DNA of 64,000 nucleotides from positions 434,001 to 498,000 of the forward strand of contig JADKBV010000004.1 in assembly GCA_016714895.1 (NCBI GenBank), given 5' to 3'. Origin of the DNA: Saprospiraceae bacterium. Its GTDB lineage: Bacteria > Bacteroidota > Bacteroidia > Chitinophagales > Saprospiraceae. The notes below the pieces were generated by a model. It searched no databases. It was given only the letters and a program-made list of their open reading frames with translations, and was not told the origin of the DNA. This document shows positions 35,137 to 44,399 of this stretch, in pieces. The translations under genes and the position numbers were made by a program. Numbering within the stretch: the stretch's first letter is position 1; each line of letters begins with the position of its first letter.

Positions 35137-36918
35137 ATGGGAAAGTATCCAACAATTTTGGTTTTTTTGATGTTCCTCACAGGCAGTTTGTTTGCTCAGA
35201 TTGATCCCGATAAAAATTATACCTATGAAGAACTGAATAATATCCTGGAAAATGCCCGGATCAATAAAGATCAGAAAACGCTGAGCAAGGTATATTTTTT
35301 GTTGGCAGAATATGAAGATAAACAATTTGGAAACTACGACAAAGCCCTCGAATACTTTTCCCGGGCAAAACAATATTATCAAATTTTGGGAGACAGCTTT
35401 CAGGTCAGCAAAACCCAACATGCTATCAGCAAAAAATATATAAAAACAGGCTTTTACAACGAAGCTGAATCCATTCTGAAAAGTCTGTTGAAAAAACCTT
35501 ATGCAGAAAATTACCCTGAAAATAAATCCTGGATACTTTTTGAATTGGCAGAACTACAAAAACTAAAAGGAGATCAATATGCAGCGCTGCAGTTTATGGA
35601 CCAATCAAAAGCTGTTAATAATTTTAATGGTAATACCCTTCTCGAAGCAAGGTACAATTTAGGGAAAATTGATTCTTACGTCTATTTTAATGACCTGGAT
35701 AGTGCTTTGATTTCAGCACTTAATGCCTTTAGTGTAAGCAACCACATTAAAAATATGGAGTTGCTGTCTGAATCGCTTTTCTACATCGGTTATATCAATA
35801 AATTACAAAAAAATTATCCCAATGCTGTCAAATATTTATTAAAATCACAGGCACTGATACCTTACAAAGATTATGACATCAACAGAAAAAAAATCTATGA
35901 AGAACTGGCCAATACCTATGAATTACTCAGTGATTTTAAATCTGCCCTCATATACAAAAAAAAATATACCGCACTGAACGACAGCATTTTAAATCAGGCC
36001 AGAATCGAGTCTATTTCCAATCTGGCTTTAAAATACGGTACAAGAGAAAAAGAATCCAACATCAAACTTTTGGAAATCGACAAACAATATGCGGATTTAA
36101 GAAATAAACAACAAAGACGAGCCTTGTATTTTCTGGCAGGCGGTCTCGTTCTTGCTTTGATTTTTTTATATTTTCTTAAAAGATTTTATGACCAGAGAAT
36201 TACCACCAGTAATATTATCAACCAACAAAGAGAAGAAATCAATCAACGCAAAATCAAAGAACTTGAAGATGAAATCAAGATTGCCAGCATGCATTCTGTG
36301 ATCGAAGGTCAGGAAATCGAAAGAGAAAGAATTGCCAAAGAACTTCATGATAGTCTGGGTGGTCTTTTGAGCACCATCAAACTTCAGATCGATAATGCCA
36401 AAACCTCTCCTTTTGATGAAAATAAAGCCGTATTCAACAGGGCTCACGAACTGATTGATACTGCCGTAGAAGAAGTACGGACTATATCAAGAAATCTTCA
36501 ACCTGTTTCATTAAAAAAATTAGGTTTGGTGGCTGCAATTAAAGATCTCATCAATCGTTTTGAAGGAGAAAATACACCGGAAATCTATTTTCAACATTAC
36601 GATCTCCCTCCGCAAATGGACAAAATGTTGTCCCTCACCGTGTACAGAATTGTCCAGGAATTACTCACCAATTCGCTCAAACACGCCAAAGCCAAAGAAA
36701 TTCTCATCCAGATTAATTCAGAAGATGATGATTTGGTTTTACAGTACGAGGATGACGGAATAGGATTTAATCAGTATGATTTGGCAAAAAAAGGTATGGG
36801 GTTGGAAAACATCCGTTCCCGGGTAAATTACCTGCATGGTTCATTATCCTTTGATACTTCGCCGGGAGAAGGTCTGTCTGTACTTATCAGGCTCAAATCA
36901 GAAACTTATGTTGCCTGA
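35137..36918 (+). CDS. TPR-containing sensor histidine kinase (HisKA_3/NarL class)
   Basis: The 593-residue kinase has a signal peptide, a periplasmic TPR-like helical region (about 20-310), one transmembrane helix (ALYFLAGGLVLALIFLYFL near 330-348), a coiled coil, a HisKA_3 dimerisation domain with the phospho-accepting His in ERIAKELHDSLGGLLSTIK near residue 407, and a HATPase domain (ELLTNSLKHAKA, YEDDGIGF, GMGLENI). It would phosphorylate a NarL/LuxR-type regulator, but no response-regulator gene is adjacent, so it is an orphan. It overlaps the next gene by 11 bases. Confidence 0.93.
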   Translation: MGKYPTILVFLMFLTGSLFAQIDPDKNYTYEELNNILENARINKDQKTLSKVYFLLAEYEDKQFGNYDKALEYFSRAKQYYQILGDSFQVSKTQHAISKKYIKTGFYNEAESILKSLLKKPYAENYPENKSWILFELAELQKLKGDQYAALQFMDQSKAVNNFNGNTLLEARYNLGKIDSYVYFNDLDSALISALNAFSVSNHIKNMELLSESLFYIGYINKLQKNYPNAVKYLLKSQALIPYKDYDINRKKIYEELANTYELLSDFKSALIYKKKYTALNDSILNQARIESISNLALKYGTREKESNIKLLEIDKQYADLRNKQQRRALYFLAGGLVLALIFLYFLKRFYDQRITTSNIINQQREEINQRKIKELEDEIKIASMHSVIEGQEIERERIAKELHDSLGGLLSTIKLQIDNAKTSPFDENKAVFNRAHELIDTAVEEVRTISRNLQPVSLKKLGLVAAIKDLINRFEGENTPEIYFQHYDLPPQMDKMLSLTVYRIVQELLTNSLKHAKAKEILIQINSEDDDLVLQYEDDGIGFNQYDLAKKGMGLENIRSRVNYLHGSLSFDTSPGEGLSVLIRLKSETYVA

Positions 36919-37831
36919 ACCGGGAATGCCGGATTTGGTGTTACCCAGTCCTTTAATGCGCTGTAATCATCCATTTTTGTCAGAAAAAAACATTACACTG
37001 TTTGTCAAAAGAGACGATCTGATTCATCCGGAAATTTCAGGGAACAAGTACCGTAAATTCAAATTTAACCTGGAAAAAATCAAACTTTCAAATGCTGAAA
37101 CCGTGATTACTTTCGGAGGGGCTTTTTCCAATCATCTTCATGCTACAGCGGCGACTTGCCATTATCTCGGAATTAAAAGTATCGGAATTGTAAGAGGTGA
37201 AGAAACGTCCTCAGGCAATCCTACTCTTCAGTTTTGCAGGGACAAGGGTATGATTCTGCATTTTATTCCCAGAAATGAATATCGGTTGAAAACAGATTCC
37301 GAACTGGTCAAAGACATTATCAATCTATATTCACATCCTTATATTTTGCCGGAAGGTGGGTCTAACCCTGAAGCTTTGTCAGGTGTCGCAGAAATCTGGA
37401 ACGAATTAACCTTACAAATAAACGAACCTGTTGATTATATATTTTGTGCGGCTGGTACGGGAGCTACATTGGCAGGATTGTTAAAACATGGTCCGCAAAA
37501 AACACACATTCTGGGATTTTCATCCCTGAAGTCAAACCATTTAAAGGATGAAATACAAAATATGGCGGGCAAAAAGACAATAAACAACTTTACCTTTTTT
37601 GAAGATTACCATTTCGGTGGTTATGCCAAAACAACGCCGGAACTCCTTGAATTTATACATTCATTTGAAAATATTACCGGAATTCCTATGGATTATGTCT
37701 ACAACGGAAAAGCAGTGTACGGATTATTTGAATTGATCCGAAAAAACTATTTTCCGGACAAATCAGTCATCGTTTGGTTACATACCGGTGGTTTACAAGG
37801 TAATCAAGGATTACCCTATCTGAAAAAATGA
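36908..37831 (+). CDS. PLP-dependent ACC deaminase/D-cysteine desulfhydrase family protein
   Basis: The fold-type II PLP enzyme has about 307 residues. The PLP lysine is in SGNKYRKFKFNL near residue 42, and the family motif TFGGAFSNHLHATAATC follows. The phosphate-binding glycine motif is CAAGTGATLAGLL. Members deaminate 1-aminocyclopropane-1-carboxylate or release sulfide from D-cysteine; the sequence does not settle which. I chose the ATG at 36,908 because the upstream ATG at 36,836 would add 24 residues lying wholly inside the kinase gene. The 11-base overlap implies co-translation with the kinase. Confidence 0.88.
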   Translation: MLPEPGMPDLVLPSPLMRCNHPFLSEKNITLFVKRDDLIHPEISGNKYRKFKFNLEKIKLSNAETVITFGGAFSNHLHATAATCHYLGIKSIGIVRGEETSSGNPTLQFCRDKGMILHFIPRNEYRLKTDSELVKDIINLYSHPYILPEGGSNPEALSGVAEIWNELTLQINEPVDYIFCAAGTGATLAGLLKHGPQKTHILGFSSLKSNHLKDEIQNMAGKKTINNFTFFEDYHFGGYAKTTPELLEFIHSFENITGIPMDYVYNGKAVYGLFELIRKNYFPDKSVIVWLHTGGLQGNQGLPYLKK

Positions 37832-37840
37832 CCTTTTCCG

Positions 37841-40336
37841 TCAATTAAAATCTTCATCAAAAACATCTGTTTTTGTCGTTCCTTTATTTTCTTCAGAGGA
37901 CTCTATAACACTTTCATATTTCGAACAATCCAATTCAATAATTTCACCTTCAGGCACTTCAAAAACCAATTGTTTTCCAAACCCAAGGGTGTTGTCTGCT
38001 TCAATTTTTTTGAGTAAATTGACAAAAAATGGTCTGGCCATCGCAGATCCTTGTCCGTCAGCAAGATTATTAAATCTGATAAATTCCTGGTCACCGCCCA
38101 CCCAGGTAGAAACCACCAATTCAGGTGTAAATCCCATAAACCATCCGTCCTTATAACTGTTGGTCGTTCCTGTTTTGCCTGCAACCTGAGATTTGAATTG
38201 AGAAGCAATAGGTGTGGCAACATATTTCAACATATCTACTATCACGTAATTATACCCTTCGTTGATGGCATTTTTTTGTTCGGGAACAGCACTATAAATG
38301 ACCCTACCGTTTCTGTCTTCAATCCTCGTCACAGAAATGGGTTTGGTAAGTATTCCGTTGTTGGCAAATGCGGTATATGCTGTTGCCATTTCCATCGCAG
38401 ATAATTCCGCTGTGCCAAGACAGATTGAAGGTGAATTAGGAATTTTATCCTGAGATATTCCAAGATTACCGACAAGGTTTTTAACCGTTTTGACATTGCC
38501 GATTTCTTTCATCAGATATACGGATACCGAGTTTTTACTTTCCTTTAAAGCCTGCCTCAATGTCATTTCCTCACCGCTGTATTTATTGTCTGCATTGCTT
38601 GGACACCACGTTTGCATTAATCCGAAATGCGGATCATTTGCAGGAATACATTGTTTGATGTCGCGAACTTTCTGACAAGGTGACATGGCATTGTCAATGA
38701 TTGACGTTGCGTAAATAAATGGTTTGAAAGTACTACCAACCTGTCTGTTGGAATTTACGTGATCATATTGAAAGTACTTATGATTGATGCCTCCGATCCA
38801 CGCCAAAATGTTGCCGCTTTTAGGATCGACCACTACTGATCCGATCTGCAAATGTTGTAAATGATATTTGATGGAATCCATGGGTGTCATATCAATTTGT
38901 TTTTCACCGTATTCATTATAAGCAAAAACTTTCATTTTTACTTTGGTGTTAAAACTGGTTTTGACCACCTTTTGCATTTTATTCCATTGTTTTTCGAATT
39001 CCAACCAATATTCGCTGGATAACATATCAATGTAACGGTCATACTGCGCAGATGTAATGGTTCCTTCGGATTTTAATCTTTTGAGATGTCCTGCTTTCTT
39101 TTTTTCTTCAAACATTCTGAATACATCTGTATCTGAAGGAGAAAATTGTAGTGCCGTGGAAATGTCATTTAATATACCTGACAAATAATTGGTTCTGATT
39201 CTTTTGTATCGGTCAGAGTCTTTCATCATTTGTATTAGCGCTTTCTGACGTGTTTCAGCCAATTCTTTTCCTGCTTTATACGTTATCGGATCAAGCCCTT
39301 TCCATCGGGAAAAATATTTTTCCTGGACAGCTGACATATGTTCAAACATTGCCTTTTCGGCATACTTCTGAATCCTTGTATCAATAGTTGTATAAATTTT
39401 TAAGCCGTCTGTGTATAAATTGTAATTGGTCCCGTCAGGTTTTTTATATTCGTCTTTTGATAAAAGTGTTTTTACCCATTTTGTAGTTTCGGACCTGAAA
39501 TAAGGTGCAATACCATCAAAATGAACCTGTCTTCTGAAGTTTGAAGTATTTATATTTTTAACCCTTTTATTCAGATACTCTTCATCAGAAAGATAATTAT
39601 TTTTAACCATTTGTTTTAATACAACGGACCTTCTTTTAAAACAGTTTTCAGGATAAATGATCGGATTGTAAAGTCTTGGGTTTTTTAACATACCTATTAA
39701 AACGGCGGCTTCTTCTACACTGAGTTTTGATTGATCTTTACCAAAATAGGTTTTCGCAGCAGCACCTATACCCACTGCATCGTACAGGAAATCACTTTTA
39801 TTCAGGTACATGGCCAGAATTTCTTCTTTGGTGTATCTTTTTTCAAACTCCACAGCGATAACCCATTCTTTCAGTTTTTGCCAGACCCTTTTAAAAAAGG
39901 AGGGTGACCTTTGTGTAAAAAACAATTTGGCCAATTGTTGGGTAATGGTACTTGCTCCACCTTTTTTGCCCATAAAAAAAATGGCTCTGCCCGTTCCTTT
40001 AAAATCGATCCCGCTGTGACCAAAATACCGCTCGTCTTCAGTGGCTATCAACGCCTGGATTATCTTTGGATTAATCTCTTCATAATTTAACCACTCTCTG
40101 TTAAATTTAAATACTTTGCCGAATACCTGTCCGTCAGCAGAAATAAAATCAGAGGCAATTTCGTATTTCGGATTTTCAAGCTCTGCCGTATCCGGAAGCA
40201 AAAAAGTACGGATGTACATAAACAACAAAAACATAGATACTACCAATGCGGCAAAACTGATATATATCCATGAATAGGATGTTTTGGTCGAACCGGAATT
40301 GTTTTTGGACTCAAATGGTGTATTCCTGGATGACAT
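37841..40336 (-). CDS. Bifunctional penicillin-binding protein 1A
   Basis: The 831-residue class A PBP polymerises and crosslinks peptidoglycan. It has a short cytoplasmic tail, one transmembrane helix (about 24-45), a GT51 glycosyltransferase domain (EDERYFGHSGID near 95 and GGASTITQQLAK near 130) and a transpeptidase domain with SxxK in GSTFKPF, SxN in SKNS and KTG in GKTGTTNSYKDGWF. An insert of about 170 residues between the two domains is typical for Bacteroidota. It has its own promoter. Confidence 0.95.
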   Translation of the reverse strand: MSSRNTPFESKNNSGSTKTSYSWIYISFAALVVSMFLLFMYIRTFLLPDTAELENPKYEIASDFISADGQVFGKVFKFNREWLNYEEINPKIIQALIATEDERYFGHSGIDFKGTGRAIFFMGKKGGASTITQQLAKLFFTQRSPSFFKRVWQKLKEWVIAVEFEKRYTKEEILAMYLNKSDFLYDAVGIGAAAKTYFGKDQSKLSVEEAAVLIGMLKNPRLYNPIIYPENCFKRRSVVLKQMVKNNYLSDEEYLNKRVKNINTSNFRRQVHFDGIAPYFRSETTKWVKTLLSKDEYKKPDGTNYNLYTDGLKIYTTIDTRIQKYAEKAMFEHMSAVQEKYFSRWKGLDPITYKAGKELAETRQKALIQMMKDSDRYKRIRTNYLSGILNDISTALQFSPSDTDVFRMFEEKKKAGHLKRLKSEGTITSAQYDRYIDMLSSEYWLEFEKQWNKMQKVVKTSFNTKVKMKVFAYNEYGEKQIDMTPMDSIKYHLQHLQIGSVVVDPKSGNILAWIGGINHKYFQYDHVNSNRQVGSTFKPFIYATSIIDNAMSPCQKVRDIKQCIPANDPHFGLMQTWCPSNADNKYSGEEMTLRQALKESKNSVSVYLMKEIGNVKTVKNLVGNLGISQDKIPNSPSICLGTAELSAMEMATAYTAFANNGILTKPISVTRIEDRNGRVIYSAVPEQKNAINEGYNYVIVDMLKYVATPIASQFKSQVAGKTGTTNSYKDGWFMGFTPELVVSTWVGGDQEFIRFNNLADGQGSAMARPFFVNLLKKIEADNTLGFGKQLVFEVPEGEIIELDCSKYESVIESSEENKGTTKTDVFDEDFN

Positions 40337-40364
40337 TTTATGATAGATTTGTAACTTAAAGGGT

Positions 40365-40372
40365 CAAAATTA
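40365..40372 (-). promoter_or_regulatory. -7 element TAATTTTG of the PBP1A gene
   Basis: TAATTTTG on the minus strand matches the TAnnTTTG consensus and lies about 30 bases upstream of the ATG at 40,336. Confidence 0.6.
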
Positions 40373-40469
40373 CGAAATTTTATCATATGTATGAAAGTAA
40401 TAAACAATTGCGTGTACCTTACTCCCAACACCTAATCCCCTAATGCCTGGTACCTAAAACCTATCCTTG

Positions 40470-40874
40470 TCAGGAATTATACCTACTTCCTCCGAGAATA
40501 ACACCAATAAAACCCAATATTGCCATAGCCACGATATCCGAAATCACAAACCATGTCGGATAATTGTAGGTAAATAAAAATATTACTCCGGTTACAAAAA
40601 CAACAGAAACTGATATCAAACCAAAAATAAACCTATTGATCCCGGAGACCAAAGAGGATATAAATCCCGAACTGAATGCCGCCAATGCATACCCAATGGC
40701 AGTAATGATAAAGGATTTTGGCGGCAATGTCGCAAACCAGGCTTCAACTTTATTTTTATCACTAAAATCGAGATCGTCAGGTGTGGGATACAATCCTTCC
40801 CTGATCATATTTGCCATAACGATAATCAGAAATGCAGTGGACAATCCTGCTATAATAGATAATAACTGTCTCAA
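40470..40874 (-). CDS. Small uncharacterised membrane protein
   Basis: The protein has 134 residues with four predicted transmembrane helices, near residues 3-24, 50-72, 77-100 and 105-128. A short acidic stretch (PTPDDLDFSDKNKVEAWF) lies between the first two. The start is most likely the TTG at 40,874, because the first ATG downstream would remove the first helix. It begins 22 bases after the end of the M1 aminopeptidase reading, so it may be in the same transcript. No function can be assigned. Confidence 0.65.
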   Translation of the reverse strand: MRQLLSIIAGLSTAFLIIVMANMIREGLYPTPDDLDFSDKNKVEAWFATLPPKSFIITAIGYALAAFSSGFISSLVSGINRFIFGLISVSVVFVTGVIFLFTYNYPTWFVISDIVAMAILGFIGVILGGSRYNS

Positions 40875-40896
40875 TTTTATTTGAATTTTAGGGTGT

Positions 40897-41508
40897 CTAT
40901 TCGATATCCATTTCTGAATATCGCATTTTTAACAAAGGATCAGTTTCTGAGTTTTTAATGTCTTTTAATTTATTTTTTATGTCTTCAGCCAAAATCATAT
41001 ATGGTTGACCTTCTTTTGCCTTGGCCGAATCTTTGAGTTTCAGAAGCGCGTTTACACAAAAAAACTTTTTATAAGGATCTTCGCCGGAATCAAGTGCCAT
41101 ATTTGACAATACCAAAACAGCCTCTTCCCAGTTTTGTGACGGCAACATCTCTACATATGCTGTATATTTTTCAAAAAAATCAAAAAGTTGGTATAAAGTA
41201 ACTTCCTGAAGTTTTTCATGAAAATATGACAGATATTCCGCTTTTCCGGTAGCAGCAAAAACCGTCATCAGGCTGTTTGTGATGTATTCGGATTTGTCCT
41301 CAATATTTCTTTTAGCGTATTTTTCAGCTGTTTCAATATCATAAAACGAAAGGGCCTCCAAAGCCAATCCCAAAACCGGATAGGCCTGCTCAGCTTCAAC
41401 TACTCTCTTTAATAAAGGAAGGACTTCTTCTTCACTGTTTGTCAATAATACCTGTAGAGCCGATGCTCTCACCTGAGAATGCCCGTCAAACAAAACCAAA
41501 TCCTGCAA
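40897..41508 (-). CDS. M1 aminopeptidase, C-terminal helical part (separated by frameshift)
   Basis: These 203 residues are the HEAT-like helical tail of the M1 metallopeptidase whose catalytic part ends at 41,469. The open frame has no credible start of its own; the first possible one is a TTG inside coding sequence. Reading further upstream in this frame gives TFSEYAGKLQDLVLFDG, which joins the catalytic part if one A is added near 41,531-41,535. On its own it would not be translated normally. Confidence 0.75.
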   Translation of the reverse strand: MQDLVLFDGHSQVRASALQVLLTNSEEEVLPLLKRVVEAEQAYPVLGLALEALSFYDIETAEKYAKRNIEDKSEYITNSLMTVFAATGKAEYLSYFHEKLQEVTLYQLFDFFEKYTAYVEMLPSQNWEEAVLVLSNMALDSGEDPYKKFFCVNALLKLKDSAKAKEGQPYMILAEDIKNKLKDIKNSETDPLLKMRYSEMDIE

Positions 41509-43493
41509 CTTTCCGGCATATTCAGAAAACGTTCTTCCGTCACCGATTCTGCTCCGATAGCACGAAGGAAATAAAATTTTTCGGACAACAAATCATTAAT
41601 AATGACACTTTTGTCTTCAATATCGCTCAATGCCATCATTTTATCACCAAAATTTTTTGAAAATTTATATAAAGCGATGTTTTCTTCCGTTGTCCTTGTT
41701 TCGTTGATTAAACCCAAAATAGAATTCCGGCCATCAAAAGCCACAACTTCAGGTTTGGTTTGTAAACCTTCTATGATAAACGTTTGATTTCGCTGGTCCA
41801 TCATAAATTTGTGGTTGCTTACCTTTCCATCTGCATAATAAGCAGCCATGTCTAACGGCATAACAAAAACTGATGGATATTGGATACTATCCTGTGTCTG
41901 GGATACCTGAACCTTCATGGATTGTGTAACATCATCATATACATAAGTCACATCAAACGTAGGATGACCGGATTGCAAAAACCATTGATTAAAAAACCAG
42001 GATAAATCCTCTCCGAGTGTATCTTCAAAAGCCATTCTCAACTCATCCACTTCAACGGCGGAAAAAGCATTGTCCTTCAGATATTTGTTTAAAGAAGCAA
42101 AAAAAGCTTCTTCACCGGTATAATTTCTCAACATATGAAGGACCAATCCCCCTTTATTGTAGGAATGTGCATCAAACATATCTTCTTTATTGCCATAGTA
42201 ATAATGAATCAATGGATGTGCTCCCTGCGAATAAGCCTGAGAAAAATATCCGTTCATCTCCGTCAGCCGGTGATAATCAGCCCGCTCTTTGCCATATTTG
42301 TGTTCAAACCAGAGATATTCAGCATAATTGGCAAATCCCTCGTTTAAGGTAAGATTTGTCCATTCTTCACAAGTGACGAGATTGCCAAACCAATGGTGCA
42401 TCAACTCATGAGCTACTATATAATCATTATCATTGTCAATCAATTCTCTGTCGGTTTTCTGAACAAATTCTCCGAAAACCACAGCCGTGGTATTTTCCAT
42501 CGCACCTGAAACAAAATCTCTTACTACAACCTGAGCATATTTATCCCAAGGATAAGGATATTTCAGTTTATCGCTAAAAAATGTCAACATTTCCGGCGTG
42601 TGATTAAATATTTTTTTTGCGGACTTTTTAAAACCCTTTTCAACAAAATAATGTACCGGCAATTGATTCCACATCTCCTTTTCTTCATAAAATTCACCAA
42701 CAGCCATCATAAAAAGATAAGGAGCATGCGGCAAATCCTGTTTCCAATAATCCGTTCTGGTTCCGTCGGCATTTTTGGTGGAAGACATCAGTTTACCATT
42801 GGAAAGTGTCGTATATATATCGTCAACGGTTATCCATAATTCCTGGCTACACCTTTCATTGGGTTTGTCAAAGGTCGGAAACCACTTTTTATTATTTTCA
42901 GTTTCTCCTTGTGTCCAGATTTGTCTGGGTTTGTTTTTGATTTTACCTTCCGGATTTATAAAAAACAATCCTTTATCAGAGGTTATGGCTTCACCTTCTT
43001 TATCCGTGGACTCTTCAGGTTTAGCAGTGTAATCAATAAATATTTGGATTTTTTCTCCTTTTTTATATTCTCTTCCCAGGTTAATCAGGATCTTTTCACC
43101 ATCGTATTGATAGACCATTTCTTTTTGTTCCGGCATAAGTTTGACCGCATGAATATCAAAATTGACCGCATCAAGACTGATTTCCTTTATCGGATAAAAA
43201 TAAGGGGTAAGGTCAAGGGTCGCTTTGCCTAATACATGTTGTTTTACCCAATCAAAACGAATGTCGAGTTTGGTATGCAGTAAATCATACCGCATGGTTG
43301 CTGTCGGTCTGTAGATTTTAGGAACACTGTCCGTTTGTTCATCATCCGGCGAAAAAACCATCGTGTCGAGCAATTCCTCTCTGAAATCTTTTGTTGACTC
43401 AACACTTGTTGTTGTGTTTTTAGTAGTGGTACAGGCATTAAACAAAACAATACTAAAAAGTACATAAATACCGGATATAAAAATACGCCTCAT
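41469..43493 (-). CDS. M1-family metalloaminopeptidase lipoprotein, catalytic part (frameshifted 3' end)
   Basis: This is a zinc aminopeptidase with a lipoprotein signal peptide ending in LFNAC. Its N-terminal beta domain spans about residues 60-260, and the substrate motif GAMEN is near 330. The zinc site HELMHH is near residue 362, with the third ligand in LNEGFANYAEY. The frame ends in an unnatural tail (MPESCRIWFCLTGILR), and the expected helical domain continues in another frame. I chose the ATG at 43,493 because the upstream ATG at 43,532 overlaps the promoter and would precede the signal peptide by 13 residues. Confidence 0.88.
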   Translation of the reverse strand: MRRIFISGIYVLFSIVLFNACTTTKNTTTSVESTKDFREELLDTMVFSPDDEQTDSVPKIYRPTATMRYDLLHTKLDIRFDWVKQHVLGKATLDLTPYFYPIKEISLDAVNFDIHAVKLMPEQKEMVYQYDGEKILINLGREYKKGEKIQIFIDYTAKPEESTDKEGEAITSDKGLFFINPEGKIKNKPRQIWTQGETENNKKWFPTFDKPNERCSQELWITVDDIYTTLSNGKLMSSTKNADGTRTDYWKQDLPHAPYLFMMAVGEFYEEKEMWNQLPVHYFVEKGFKKSAKKIFNHTPEMLTFFSDKLKYPYPWDKYAQVVVRDFVSGAMENTTAVVFGEFVQKTDRELIDNDNDYIVAHELMHHWFGNLVTCEEWTNLTLNEGFANYAEYLWFEHKYGKERADYHRLTEMNGYFSQAYSQGAHPLIHYYYGNKEDMFDAHSYNKGGLVLHMLRNYTGEEAFFASLNKYLKDNAFSAVEVDELRMAFEDTLGEDLSWFFNQWFLQSGHPTFDVTYVYDDVTQSMKVQVSQTQDSIQYPSVFVMPLDMAAYYADGKVSNHKFMMDQRNQTFIIEGLQTKPEVVAFDGRNSILGLINETRTTEENIALYKFSKNFGDKMMALSDIEDKSVIINDLLSEKFYFLRAIGAESVTEERFLNMPESCRIWFCLTGILR

Positions 43494-43529
43494 CAGAATG
43501 AAAAATTGGACTGTTTTGATAAAAGTGTG

Positions 43530-43537
43530 CAAAGATA
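43530..43537 (-). promoter_or_regulatory. -7 element TATCTTTG of the M1 aminopeptidase gene
   Basis: TATCTTTG on the minus strand fits TAnnTTTG and would start transcription about 30 bases before the ATG at 43,493. This supports that start over the ATG at 43,532. Confidence 0.6.
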
Positions 43538-43660
43538 ATCAATGTTTTATGAAATATTTGTTTAAATTATTCCTCATAAAAAAAAGTTGCAAAAATTAAC
43601 TCCGGCCATATAATTCTGATTAATGCCTGTAAAATGAGCAGGGTTTATCAGAAATATTTA

Positions 43661-43668
43661 TAATTTTG
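43661..43668 (+). promoter_or_regulatory. -7 element TAATTTTG upstream of the DUF5606 gene
   Basis: TAATTTTG, followed directly by a GC-rich GCGGCCGC, fits the Bacteroidota -7 box. It would give a leader of about 280 bases before the DUF5606 start. The rest of this 456-base intergenic region (43,494-43,949) shows no gene or strong repeat. Confidence 0.5.
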
Positions 43669-43949
43669 CGGCCGCTTTTAAAGAAAAGTTTCAGGTTAAA
43701 CATATTTTCAGAAATACTTTTTGATTTATGTAAGTATAATTCTGTGATATGTTTCATTCTGTCAGATAGATTTTGATATTTTTGTGATTATTGAAATTAT
43801 AATGACAATTTTGATAAAAATAATCATGTACAAATATCGTGTATTTGCCTTATTAGTGGTTTCAATTCTTTAGGATCAGGTCACAAATGTTAGGTTGATA
43901 CGTTACTTTAAAACATAAAAGCTTTATATTATCATTCAAAATTCAGATT

Positions 43950-44399
43950 ATGTCAATTGATAAAATGGTTGCTGTAAGTGGCTTACCCGGATTGTATAAA
44001 TTGGTGGCAACAAAATCCAATGGTCTTCTGGTAGCAGATCCTGATTCAGGAAAAACCCGTTTTTGTTCTGTTCGTGTTCATCAGTTTACACCTATGCAAA
44101 CCGTTGCAATATACACGGATGATGATACGATTGACATCAAATCTGTTTTTAAAAGCATGAATGATCACCTCGAAAGTCATCCTGTTCCACATGCGAATAG
44201 CCCTCAACAGGACTTAAAAAAGTACTTTGAAGTGGTTATCCCTGATTATGACAGGGATCGTGTATACCATAGCGATATGAAAAAGGTCATCAAATGGTTT
44301 ACCTTTCTCAAAGAAAGAAACATGATTGAGGAGTTGTATCAGGAACAACCATCAGAAGAAAAAGAAGAAATAAAAGAAGAAGACAACAATCAGGAATAA
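43950..44399 (+). CDS. DUF5606 domain-containing protein
   Basis: The small soluble protein has 149 residues with the conserved Bacteroidota start VAVSGLPGLYKLVATKSNGLLV, an SH3-like N-terminal part and a helical middle (DMKKVIKWFTFLKERNMIEE). The tail is very acidic and of low complexity (EKEEIKEEDNNQE). The function of the family is unknown. Its last 10 bases overlap glyA on the opposite strand. Confidence 0.85.
   Translation: MSIDKMVAVSGLPGLYKLVATKSNGLLVADPDSGKTRFCSVRVHQFTPMQTVAIYTDDDTIDIKSVFKSMNDHLESHPVPHANSPQQDLKKYFEVVIPDYDRDRVYHSDMKKVIKWFTFLKERNMIEELYQEQPSEEKEEIKEEDNNQE

Noticed and set aside
36836..36907. Longer start for the ACC deaminase-like gene
   Set aside because: The extra 24 residues lie inside the kinase gene in another frame and do not look like a family N-terminus. 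The ATG at 36,908 gives the usual length.
40897..41508. Independent gene for a helical protein
   Set aside because: It has only a TTG start inside coding sequence and joins the M1 peptidase frame when one base is restored, so it is the tail of that protein.
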